Source of the DNA: UBA4810 sp002479215
GTDB taxonomy: Bacteria; Desulfobacterota; Syntrophia; Syntrophales; Smithellaceae
Direction: 5' to 3'
DNA: 64,000 bases
NCBI GenBank assembly: GCA_049514435.1
Contig: JBEKVB010000005.1
Location: 62,001-126,000, forward strand
Notes under the pieces: generated by a model
Databases searched by the model: none
The model's input: only the letters and a program-made list of their open reading frames with translations
What the model was told of the DNA's origin: nothing
Part shown: positions 16,675-24,455 of the stretch, piece by piece
Layout of the letters: each line of letters begins with the position of its first letter
How positions within the stretch are numbered: the stretch's first letter is position 1
Program-made: the position numbers and the translations under genes

Positions 16675-18027
16675 ATGAAAAATTTGGATTTATTCAGTCT
16701 TGGGGGCTTAAATGATACAAGGACTTCGGCGCCGCTTGCCGAAAAAATGAGACCGCAAAATATTTCCGAATATATCGGCCAGCCTCATCTCTTGGGGGAG
16801 GGCTGTTTACTCAGACGTGCCATTGAAGAGGACAACCTGTTTTCCATGATTTTTTGGGGGCCGCCGGGTTCAGGAAAAACCACACTGGCCAGAGTTTTAG
16901 CAGGTGAGACCCAATCAAAATTCATCAGCTTTTCCGCCGTACTTTCCGGAGTGAAAGAAATTCGTGCGGTTATTGATGAGGCCAAAGAATTGTGGGAGAC
17001 AAAAAAGAAAAAAATGGTCCTCTTTGTTGATGAAATTCACCGTTTCAACAAAGCGCAACAAGATGCTTTTTTGCCGCATGTGGAAAGCGGCCTGATTACA
17101 TTAATTGGTGCGACCACGGAAAATCCTTCATTCGAAGTTATTGCTCCTCTTTTATCACGGACGCGGGTTTTGGTTTTGGAGCCGTTTTCCGAAGAAGAGT
17201 TGGTAAACATAGTAGAACATGCTCTAAAAGATAAACAAAAAGGGTTAGGCCAATTTTGCATCCAGATGGATCACGATACCATTCTTTATATTGTTCGTCT
17301 GGCTGACGGCGATGCCCGCAGCGCCCTGAATAATTTAGAAGCTATAGCGTCAATGGTGCAAAGCTTGCCTGTTGAAAAAAGAGTTATCTCTCTTGCACTT
17401 GCCCAAGAAGCCCTGCTTAAAAAAGCTCTTTTATATGATAAGGACGGAGAAGAACATTATAACTTAATCTCGGCTTTCCATAAAAGTTTACGTGGAAGCG
17501 ATCCCGATGCCGCTTTATATTGGTTGGGGCGGATGCTTGTTGCCGGAGAGGACCCTCTCTATATTGCCCGGCGCATGATACGTTTCGCGTCAGAAGACGT
17601 AGGCAATGCCGATCCGCAGGCATTAATTATTTCTGTTGCTGCCCAGCAGGCCTTTCATTTTATCGGCCTGCCTGAAGGTGAACTGGCACTGGCCCAAGCC
17701 GCTGTTTATCTGGCAGTAGCCCCAAAAAGTAATGCACTTTACTCCGGTTTCGGCAGTGTCAAGGGAATAATTAACAAAACTGGATACTTGCCAGTGCCTC
17801 TGCATATTCGTAATGCACCAACCAAATTAATGAAAGAACTTGATTACGGTAAAGATTACAAATATGCTCACGATTATGCTGAAGCTTATGTTGCGCAGGA
17901 ATATTTGCCGGAAAAACTGCAAGGGCAGGTATTTTATAAACCTAAAGGAACAGGTTATGAAAAAACCATTAAAGAGAGAATAGATGCCTGGCAGCAGACA
18001 AAAAAGAAGACTAAAGATGAACAATAA
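16675..18027 (+). CDS. rarA: Replication-associated recombination protein RarA (MgsA)
   Basis: 450 aa from the ATG at 16675 (GAAGGGA upstream); a TTG at 16654 is in frame. N-terminal AAA+ domain: MRPQNISEYIGQPHLL, Walker A GPPGSGKT near residue 62, Walker B VDEIHRFNKAQQDAFLP near 117, sensor IGATTENPSFEVI. C-terminal tetramer region with ASEDVGNADPQAL and GYLPVPLHIRNAPTKLM. RarA remodels stalled replication forks and interacts with SSB/RecA. Housekeeping; no unusual residues seen. Confidence 0.95.
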   Translation: MKNLDLFSLGGLNDTRTSAPLAEKMRPQNISEYIGQPHLLGEGCLLRRAIEEDNLFSMIFWGPPGSGKTTLARVLAGETQSKFISFSAVLSGVKEIRAVIDEAKELWETKKKKMVLFVDEIHRFNKAQQDAFLPHVESGLITLIGATTENPSFEVIAPLLSRTRVLVLEPFSEEELVNIVEHALKDKQKGLGQFCIQMDHDTILYIVRLADGDARSALNNLEAIASMVQSLPVEKRVISLALAQEALLKKALLYDKDGEEHYNLISAFHKSLRGSDPDAALYWLGRMLVAGEDPLYIARRMIRFASEDVGNADPQALIISVAAQQAFHFIGLPEGELALAQAAVYLAVAPKSNALYSGFGSVKGIINKTGYLPVPLHIRNAPTKLMKELDYGKDYKYAHDYAEAYVAQEYLPEKLQGQVFYKPKGTGYEKTIKERIDAWQQTKKKTKDEQ

Positions 18028-18465
18028 TTTAATCTTGCAGAAAAGGAAAGGGAGGCTTGGTTGGAGCCTCCCTAGGAGTGAAGAGAGAAGGCTTGATGCC
18101 TTCCAGGTTATTCTGCTGTCGGCTAGTTATGCCCGTTATTTTTAGTCGACACTCTTAATAACTTAAACCTAACTAAAGCATTTATTGTGCCGTAATTGGG
18201 CTAATTATTTTAACTGCATGTAATAATTGATAAATAATTTAAAACATAGCCTTTTTGAAATAGATAAACCGTTTATATTATCGGCAATAAATGTCGGAAA
18301 ATATATCCGCTAAATTTAAAATACATAATAAATACAAATATATAAAAATTATATACAATGTTTATCCCACCTTCGACAAAAATGTCGATTGTTTCTGGGA
18401 TTAGCCGTTGACTTTTCCCTTGAATGGCTTAAGATGACCGGCAAAATGAGGCCTTAAGGATAAAA
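18028..18465. other. AT-rich gap between rarA and the sensor kinase
   Basis: No gene seen. A 9-bp hairpin AGGGAGGCT/AGCCTCCCT lies at 18049-18073 without a T run, possibly the rarA transcript end. The block from about 18240 to 18360 is very AT-rich. A palindrome TCGACA-N4-TGTCGA is at 18373-18388 and a promoter-like pair at 18408-18435. Confidence 0.55.
18408..18435 (+). promoter_or_regulatory. Possible promoter of the two-component operon
   Basis: TTGACT (18408-18413), 16-bp spacer, TAAGAT (18430-18435), 30 bp before the kinase start. The palindrome TCGACAAAAATGTCGA (18373-18388) just upstream could bind a regulator. Confidence 0.45.
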
Positions 18466-20250
18466 ATGCGTTTTTTCAGAAAAAAAGAATTAATTGTTGG
18501 GCGTAAAGCCCGCAAGTATAACAATAGTTTTCTCCAACCTTTAGCGGTGGGTATTGTCAGCGCTGTTTTAGTGGCCTTAATCTTGATTATGGGGTTGTTG
18601 GATATTAGAAGAAGTGAAACCAACCTCGTAGGTTTTATGGAAGATCAGGCGCTAAGCACAATCAGCGTTCTGCAGCGGTTAACGGAAGAAAATTTTAAAA
18701 GTATAGTTGCTACGCCCGAAAAAGCAGGTTCAAATTTGAAAGATTCCCGTCAGGATGAAGCTGCTTATTCCAAAAAATGGGTGATTGAAGCAATTACAGA
18801 GATGGGGAGAAAGTTAGGCGAACAATGGAAAAAGGGTAAAGTAAATGATGATTATCTGAAGAAATTTGCTGCGGATAATAATTTTTGGTATCTGGCCGTC
18901 TTGAATCCGCAAGGAAACGCAATATATGAAAGCAGTCCTTTACAGACAGATATGCTGGATCCAAGAGAACTGAAAAAAGGCAACAGTAATTTAACGACTA
19001 TTGAAATAATGGAAAAAATTCGCGAGAAACAAGGTATTGGCTTTGTTGCGCTCAGACGTAAGGATAACAGCGGCACAGTGGTTATAAACCTGGATAAAGA
19101 AGGATTAATCTATTGGAGCCTGAAAGTTGCCGTAGAAAAGGGAATAAAGAAAATCGGCGAAGGTCATGGAATAGTTTACATACAAATTATCAATGATCAG
19201 GAAAAACTGCTCAGCAGTGTCGGCCGGCCGATGCAAGGTTTAAAAAACAGTGATTTCGATTTTAAGGAAATATTAACGGGCAAAATAAAAATTGCCAGCA
19301 GAAAGTTGAATTCCGGCGAAGACAAAATTTTGGATCTAGCCGCTCCCTTATCTTTGGATAAAAAGGTGGTTGGTATCGTGAGAATTGGTCTCGACCGGGG
19401 ATCTATGGATAAAATCATTGCCGAAAACCGCCAAAATATTTTTATCTTCATGTTTTTTATTGTCATCATTGCCTTATTATCTATGTGGCTGCTTTATCAT
19501 GACCAGAATCGCCACCTGGCCGGAATTATTGAGATAGAAAGGCGGTTGGAGAAAGCAGAAAGGCTTTCCTCCCTGGGGCAGTTGGCGGCGGGTGTGGCAC
19601 ATGAAATTCGCAATCCCTTAAATGCTATAAGTATGGCCACACAGAGGTTGAAGAGGGATTTCATTCCAGTGGATTCAAGTAAAGCCGAAGATTTTCAGAA
19701 TCTTTCCGGTGTTATCAGAGACGAAATTAAGCGTCTTGACGGAATCATTGAAGAGTTTCTTTCTTTTTCTAAAAGCCGCAGATTGGAACTGCGCGATTTT
19801 TCTATAACGGAAATTTTACAGAAAATTGTCAGTCTCATTCGAGAGGAGGCTTCGGCTCGCGGTATTACTATTGAAACAAAATGGCGGCTGACTCCGGCAA
19901 TAATTCCGATAGATATAAATAAATTGCAGCAGGCATTTCTCAACCTGATCAAAAACGCCATGGAATCTATGCCTGCGGAAGGTAAAATTTCCATAACGGT
20001 GGATAAAGAAGGGAAAAATTATATTGTTGTAAGTATTGCGGATACGGGCTGCGGTATGACAGCTGAGGAAATCGAAAGGATTTTTAACCCGGAATACACG
20101 ACAAAAGAAAAGGGTTTGGGGTTAGGCATACCTTTGGCCAGTGAGATCATCCGCGGCCACGGAGGAGATATAAGGGTGATCAGCCGGAAGGACGAAGGAA
20201 CAACCTTTGAAGTTGTTTTGCCTTGTGAAAGATTGAGCGAAAGGCTGTAA
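18466..20250 (+). CDS. Membrane sensor histidine kinase (NtrB/ZraS type)
   Basis: 594 aa. Two membrane segments, about residues 26-45 and 326-345, enclose a large extracytoplasmic sensor region (about 46-325) with a Cache-like feel (NFWYLAVLNPQGNAIYESS). Then HisKA with the phospho-acceptor in AAGVAHEIRNPLN (His379), and the HATPase with N-box NLIKNAMESMP, ADTGCGM and GLGLGIPLA. RBS AAGGA upstream. The response regulator begins 19 bp downstream, so they are one pair. The signal is unknown; such kinases often sense metals, small carboxylates or envelope stress. Confidence 0.92.
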   Translation: MRFFRKKELIVGRKARKYNNSFLQPLAVGIVSAVLVALILIMGLLDIRRSETNLVGFMEDQALSTISVLQRLTEENFKSIVATPEKAGSNLKDSRQDEAAYSKKWVIEAITEMGRKLGEQWKKGKVNDDYLKKFAADNNFWYLAVLNPQGNAIYESSPLQTDMLDPRELKKGNSNLTTIEIMEKIREKQGIGFVALRRKDNSGTVVINLDKEGLIYWSLKVAVEKGIKKIGEGHGIVYIQIINDQEKLLSSVGRPMQGLKNSDFDFKEILTGKIKIASRKLNSGEDKILDLAAPLSLDKKVVGIVRIGLDRGSMDKIIAENRQNIFIFMFFIVIIALLSMWLLYHDQNRHLAGIIEIERRLEKAERLSSLGQLAAGVAHEIRNPLNAISMATQRLKRDFIPVDSSKAEDFQNLSGVIRDEIKRLDGIIEEFLSFSKSRRLELRDFSITEILQKIVSLIREEASARGITIETKWRLTPAIIPIDINKLQQAFLNLIKNAMESMPAEGKISITVDKEGKNYIVVSIADTGCGMTAEEIERIFNPEYTTKEKGLGLGIPLASEIIRGHGGDIRVISRKDEGTTFEVVLPCERLSERL

Positions 20251-20269
20251 ATATGGGGGATAGTTACCC

Positions 20270-21631
20270 ATGCAAAAAGTAAGCATTCTTATCGTCGAAG
20301 ACGGTCAATCCCAGAGGGAGATGCTGCGCGATTTTTTGCTTTCCGAAGGTCACGTTGTAGCGGAAGCGGAAAATGGTAAAAAGGCTATTAAAACTGTTTT
20401 GAACGGTCATTTTGACTTAATCCTCCTGGATTACAAAATGCCCGGTATGGATGGACTGGAGGTACTGAAAGAAATAAAGCGCATCAATCCGGAAATAGAT
20501 GTAGTTATCATTACCGCTTACGGCACAATAGAAACGGCAGTTGAAGCCATAAAAGTAGGAGCAATTGACTACATCACCAAGCCGGTGGAACTCGACGAAT
20601 TATTAATACTGGTCAACCGGGTAGCGGAAAGAAGACAACTCCTTCAGGAAAATAAGCTCTTAAGGGAAGAATTAGGCAAAAAAGGTGTCACTGCCGATAA
20701 AATAGTTTACAAAAGCCCGCGGATGGCGGAAGTGATTAATATGGCTGGGCGCGTTGCCGCGAGCAAGGCATCTGTTCTGATTCAAGGGGAAAGCGGAACG
20801 GGAAAAGAGCTGTTGGCTAGGCTGATTCACCAATTAAGCCCACGGGCGAATAAACCGATTATTGTTGTTAATTGTGTAGCTCTGCATGAAAATTTATTGG
20901 AGAGCGAATTGTTCGGTCATGAAAAGGGGGCTTTTACCGGCGCGACTTCCCGCCGGATCGGTCGGTTTGAAGAAGCAGATGGCGGAACACTTTTTCTTGA
21001 TGAAATAGGAGAGTTACCCTCGACAGTGCAGGTTAAACTTCTGCGGTTTATACAGGAACGCGAATTTCAGCGTTTAGGCAGTAATATTGATATTCACGTT
21101 GATGTCCGGGTAATCAGCGCAACAAATCGCGATTTGGAAATTCAGGTCAAAGAAGGGACTTTTCGTGAGGACCTTTTTTATAGGTTGAAAGTTGTGACCA
21201 TGTCGCTCCCCCCTCTGCGAGAGAGAAAAGAAGACCTGCGCATTTTAATCGATCATTTCATTGATAAATTTGCCGGAGAAAATGGGAGAAATGTTCAAGG
21301 TTTGACCGCCGAAGCACGGGACTCACTTCTGAAATATGATTATCCGGGAAATGTGCGCGAGTTAGTCAATATTTTAGAGAGGGCAGTGGTTATTGCGCGT
21401 AATGAATACATTACAACGGAGGACTTGCCCTTTAAATCGGCATCCCCTTCTCACGATTCGGGTAAGAAGTCTGCCAGCCTTTTGCGGGAATCCGTGGAAG
21501 AGTTGGAAAAAAAACTGATTGCCGAATCAATGGAAAAGGCTCAAGATAACCAAACAAAAGCCGCCGAGATTCTAGGTATGTCGGAACGCATGTTGCGTTA
21601 CAAGTTGAAAAAATACGGCTTAAAGACCTAA
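20270..21631 (+). CDS. Sigma-54-dependent response regulator (NtrC family)
   Basis: 453 aa. Receiver domain with phospho-acceptor Asp54 in LILLDYKMPGMDG. AAA+ domain with Walker A GESGTGKE (near residue 175), the sigma-54 contact loop GAFTGA (near 220) and DEIGELP. C-terminal Fis-type helix-turn-helix NQTKAAEILGMSERMLRYKLKKYG. It activates RpoN promoters when phosphorylated by the kinase encoded just upstream. Target genes are not shown by the sequence; no convincing -24/-12 site was found nearby. Confidence 0.95.
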   Translation: MQKVSILIVEDGQSQREMLRDFLLSEGHVVAEAENGKKAIKTVLNGHFDLILLDYKMPGMDGLEVLKEIKRINPEIDVVIITAYGTIETAVEAIKVGAIDYITKPVELDELLILVNRVAERRQLLQENKLLREELGKKGVTADKIVYKSPRMAEVINMAGRVAASKASVLIQGESGTGKELLARLIHQLSPRANKPIIVVNCVALHENLLESELFGHEKGAFTGATSRRIGRFEEADGGTLFLDEIGELPSTVQVKLLRFIQEREFQRLGSNIDIHVDVRVISATNRDLEIQVKEGTFREDLFYRLKVVTMSLPPLRERKEDLRILIDHFIDKFAGENGRNVQGLTAEARDSLLKYDYPGNVRELVNILERAVVIARNEYITTEDLPFKSASPSHDSGKKSASLLRESVEELEKKLIAESMEKAQDNQTKAAEILGMSERMLRYKLKKYGLKT

Positions 21632-21705
21632 TTGATGCGCTTTCTAACCTGGACAGAGAACAACCAAAAAAGGCAATTCAATATAGCAGTGGGTATAGCT
21701 GATCA

Positions 21706-22185
21706 TTATTTCCTGAAGCGTTTTTTCATTTCTGTAAGTAACGTAAAATGTTTCCTTTCCTCGTCAATAATCTGATCAAGTGTTGCATGCTGAGTTGCCG
21801 GCACCAATTTTTTGATTTCATGATAATAAAGGATTGAATCCAACTCACGCTTGATGGCAAAATCAAAGGCGGCAAAGGTATCGGTCACTTTGGACAGTTC
21901 TTTATCCATGGCTTCTTTAGTAAAGATTATATTATTATCCACATAGGCGCGTAAATAATCGCTATATTCCCCTGCATAGCTCTCCGGTGGATTGTATTTT
22001 TCCATCTTCGCAAAGATGCCTTCAAAAGTTCTTTTATGAGCAACTTCTGCCTGCGCCAGATGGGCAAAAAGTTTTTTTGCTTCTTCCTGTTTGGCAATCT
22101 GTTCGGCAAATTTATAAAAGTTAATGCCGTTTTCTTCAATCCTGATGGCAACTTCCACTATATCACTTGCTTCAAAAACCCCCAT
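21706..22185 (-). CDS. Ferritin-like (rubrerythrin-type) diiron protein
   Basis: 159 aa, a four-helix bundle with diiron-ligand motifs: EENGINFYKFAE near residue 17, EVAHKRTFE near 48 (ExxH), KRELDSILYYHE near 112, and DEERKHF near 142 (ExxH). It lacks the C-terminal rubredoxin domain of full rubrerythrin, so it is the domain-only type. Such proteins reduce peroxide or handle iron in anaerobes; substrate not determined. RBS GGAGG upstream. Follows a corA remnant on the same strand. Confidence 0.85.
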   Translation of the reverse strand: MGVFEASDIVEVAIRIEENGINFYKFAEQIAKQEEAKKLFAHLAQAEVAHKRTFEGIFAKMEKYNPPESYAGEYSDYLRAYVDNNIIFTKEAMDKELSKVTDTFAAFDFAIKRELDSILYYHEIKKLVPATQHATLDQIIDEERKHFTLLTEMKKRFRK

Positions 22186-22243
22186 ACTGAACGCCTCCTA
22201 AATTCTGTAATCTAATATAAATGATTTCATCATATTTTTAGAT

Positions 22244-22465
22244 CTAATGCAATAATTTTGCCTCCACTACGGCCATTTCTTTTTTTTGAAATAAATTAAT
22301 ATTACTAGTGTCCGCCAGCATGTCTAAATGCTTTTCCCGATAAAATGTTTCGTCATAACGGATAAGGCTAATTTCCGATTTTCCTACATAACTGTTGCCG
22401 ATATGAATTAAGCTGCCGGGAGAAAAACCGGCCTTTTTCGATCATTTCACGACTCTGGATAGCAT
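22244..22465 (-). pseudogene. Remnant of a CorA-type Mg/Co transporter N-terminus
   Basis: Reading from the ATG at 22465: seven residues (MLSRVVK), an in-frame TGA (22444-22442), then KKAGFSPGSLIHIGN, SEISLIRYDETFYREKHLD and so on to a TAG at 22244. The pattern (KKAGxxPGxLxHIG, then a short beta-strand with xIxLIxYDExxxxEK) matches the start of CorA proteins. The remaining ~280 residues, including the membrane domain and GMN motif, are absent. So this is a decayed fragment between the cyclase gene and the ferritin-like gene. Confidence 0.65.
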
Positions 22466-22479
22466 TTTTTATCTTACCG

Positions 22480-23934
22480 CTATGGCTTTTGTTTCACTCT
22501 TATAATTACACGCGTGTTTTGTGGCTTTCCTTCCGGGAAATAAACTCCGGCGGGAAGTACAATTTTTGTGTCAAGTGTTGTTGTAAAAAATATTTTTTGC
22601 AGGTCAACCGGTTCTGTCTCGATTTCTATTTTCTCGGGATTAACACGGGAATCTACCAAAACCCGAACCCTGGCTGGAGTTATGCTAATCTTTTGCAGGG
22701 AAATGTTTTTCGGCAAAGAGTTTTGCGTACGGATTTTTACAGACAAAGTCCATGAAATAAGTTTAGTAGCATAAATATAAGTTGTCGTGGGCCTGATTTC
22801 GGTGACCGATAAATTGGACGGCGCATTGACCATGTCCTTGGCCAGGATAAATTCATGTTTTTTTTCGGCTATAGGAGATAAATCCAGAGACAATTTCAGC
22901 GAACGCTCATCAAGTAGATAAAAGGCTTGCTGCGGTCCCTGAAGGATGACTTTTGCTTCCGTCAATCGCGGTTCATCAATGTGCCAATTTTGCGGAACAT
23001 TTTTATATTCAAGTGGAATGATGAAATCACGGCGAACAATTTCCCTCTGATAACCGAAAGCAATCCATAAAATACAAGCCATACCCAGGGCGATAATTTT
23101 TTCCTTTGTATTTTCTTTGAGCCAGGCAACTGAAGGGTTTGATGTTTTCTTCGGTGCATTGCGCATATAAAATTGCTCCAACACGTTGTGCAGAGCGGCG
23201 GCATTGTTAATTTTAGTGAGAGTCTCTTGATAAGCCATCGATATTGTTCCGGTCTCTTCGGAAACCACTATGCAAAGTGCATCTGAACGCTCCGCAAGGC
23301 CGAGTGCCGCGGTATGGCGCAATCCTATATTGCCGTACTTCGAGGTATGTATGGAAAGGGGCAGATGACAACCGAACATCCCGATACGATTACCGTTAAT
23401 TATGATTGCTCCATCGTGGCCGATGGAATGAGGATCAAAGAGGCTTTCTAAGAGAGGTTCACTGACCAGGCCGTCTAACAGATTACCGCCATTAATATGC
23501 CTTTCCAGAGGATCATTCCCTTGCAGGACAATTAAGGCGCCAATATGTCTTTTAGCTAAATTCGCCGCCGTTTGCGCGATTATTTCCGCTGTCTTTTCCA
23601 TTTCGGACAACGGATGATACTTTTTCCCTATATTCCCCAGCAGGGCAAGCTTTTCGAAAAAACCGCGCAAGTCTTCCTGAAAAATTACGACTAAAACAAA
23701 AATCACAATGGCAAAAAAAGATTGCAGAACAATAGTGGTGAGATAAAGCTGAAAGAAACGGGCGGCAATATAGACGCCGCCAAGAAGTATTATTCCGATG
23801 AGCATGAAACGGGAAGCCCTTGTTTTGAACCAGGTCAAAAGAGCAAAGATCATCAAGGCAATTATAGCTATATCTAGAATATCTTGAAATCTGATGCTTT
23901 TAATGAAGGCGAGAGCTGTGTTAAGTAATTCCAT
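22480..23934 (-). CDS. cdaA: Diadenylate cyclase (CdaA-type) fused to YbbR-like (CdaR) region
   Basis: 484 aa from the ATG at 23934 (a TTG 24 bp upstream is also in frame). Three N-terminal membrane segments (about residues 20-90) and a DAC domain with the catalytic HDGAIII (near 180) and GLRHTAALGLAE (near 211) give c-di-AMP from two ATP. A further membrane segment (IIALGMACILWIAFG, near 285) begins a C-terminal region with YbbR-like repeats (IIPLEYKNVPQNW... VILQGPQQAF...). In Firmicutes the cyclase CdaA and regulator CdaR are separate neighbours; here both appear in one chain. Divergent from the trp operon. Confidence 0.88.
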   Translation of the reverse strand: MELLNTALAFIKSIRFQDILDIAIIALMIFALLTWFKTRASRFMLIGIILLGGVYIAARFFQLYLTTIVLQSFFAIVIFVLVVIFQEDLRGFFEKLALLGNIGKKYHPLSEMEKTAEIIAQTAANLAKRHIGALIVLQGNDPLERHINGGNLLDGLVSEPLLESLFDPHSIGHDGAIIINGNRIGMFGCHLPLSIHTSKYGNIGLRHTAALGLAERSDALCIVVSEETGTISMAYQETLTKINNAAALHNVLEQFYMRNAPKKTSNPSVAWLKENTKEKIIALGMACILWIAFGYQREIVRRDFIIPLEYKNVPQNWHIDEPRLTEAKVILQGPQQAFYLLDERSLKLSLDLSPIAEKKHEFILAKDMVNAPSNLSVTEIRPTTTYIYATKLISWTLSVKIRTQNSLPKNISLQKISITPARVRVLVDSRVNPEKIEIETEPVDLQKIFFTTTLDTKIVLPAGVYFPEGKPQNTRVIIRVKQKP

Positions 23935-24069
23935 AAACCCCACATTATAATATGCCAATACTTGTTCAAAACTTATATCGAAAGAACCAAGCCGGTGTCA
24001 AGCAGGATTAGAAAACAATTTTAAATATTCTTTTATAAATTGCCGCATGATATATTCATGAAAAAATTC

Positions 24070-24098
24070 TTGACAGAAATTTCGCATATTGCTATAAA
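24070..24098 (+). promoter_or_regulatory. Promoter of the trp operon
   Basis: TTGACA (24070-24075), 17-bp spacer, TATAAA (24093-24098), about 29 bp before the leader ORF. No TrpR-type operator was recognised, so attenuation is probably the main control. Confidence 0.8.
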
Positions 24099-24126
24099 GG
24101 CACCAACTAAGAATTGGAAAGTATTT

Positions 24127-24204
24127 ATGGCACAAATGATTAAAATATTGTCGCTTAATAATTGGTGGTGGTGGAACCTCTCAAGGAGGCTTATCCGCCG
24201 CTGA
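24127..24204 (+). CDS. trpL: Trp leader peptide of the trp operon
   Basis: 25-aa ORF with four consecutive Trp codons (24163-24174), context LSLNNWWWWNLSRR, ending in an Arg-rich tail and TGA. GGAAAG lies 7 bp before the ATG. Classical sensor of charged tRNA-Trp upstream of trpE. Its NNWWW core resembles the leader of trpB2 at 14460, suggesting common origin or convergent use. Confidence 0.88.
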   Translation: MAQMIKILSLNNWWWWNLSRRLIRR

Positions 24205-24265
24205 TCTTTTTTAATTGAAATCAAAGCCGTGGAGAACCTCTTGGGTCTTCACGGCTTTTTTGTTT
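24182..24265 (+). terminator. Attenuator of the trp operon
   Basis: Terminator arms AAGCCGTG (24224-24231) and CACGGCTT (24250-24257), extended inward by AGA..CC/GG..TCT pairs and followed by TTTTTTG. The leader segment CAAGGAGG (24182-24189) can pair, with one bulge, with CCTCTTG (24237-24243) in the terminator's 5' arm, forming the antiterminator. The fit is good but less perfect than at trpB2. Confidence 0.82.
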
Positions 24266-24277
24266 TTAGCAATTTGT

Positions 24278-24309
24278 AAAGGCCGTGAATTTTTCACGGC
24301 CTTTTTTTT
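24278..24309 (+). terminator. Second, tandem terminator in the trp leader
   Basis: AAAGGCCGTGAA, a 3-base loop, TTCACGGCCTTTTTTTT: a perfect rho-independent terminator 20 bp after the attenuator. Its stem shares GCCGTG with the attenuator, so it may be a duplicated copy. No gene ends here on the plus strand, so transcripts that pass the attenuator would meet a second stop. Confidence 0.8.
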
Positions 24310-24436
24310 AATGAGACTCAAATTTCCAAAACGCAGTACATGGAAATTTGCAAGTCGAATTAATGAAACTCGCTGAAAACGAGCGTAGCGATGTTTGAGG
24401 CATTAGTTGAATTAATCCCTGCAGCAGGCAGGGGAT
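24309..24436 (+). repeat. Family A repeats (types II then I) before trpE
   Basis: A type II unit with arms CAAATTTCC/GGAAATTTG (24318-24352) is followed by a type I unit TGAAACTCGCTGAAAACGAG... ending GTTGAATTAATCCCTGC. The same pairing of units, in the opposite order, occurs at 55394-55520. The block fills the space between the attenuator and trpE. Confidence 0.7.
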
Positions 24437-24455
24437 GGGAGCAAGGAGAGAAACT

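Noticed and set aside
16598..16717. 39-aa frame overlapping the rarA start
   Set aside because: Overlaps the RBS and first codons of rarA in another frame; no family resemblance.
22442..22444. TGA in the corA fragment read as selenocysteine
   Set aside because: CorA has no Sec position there, no SECIS-like hairpin follows, and the gene is truncated anyway.
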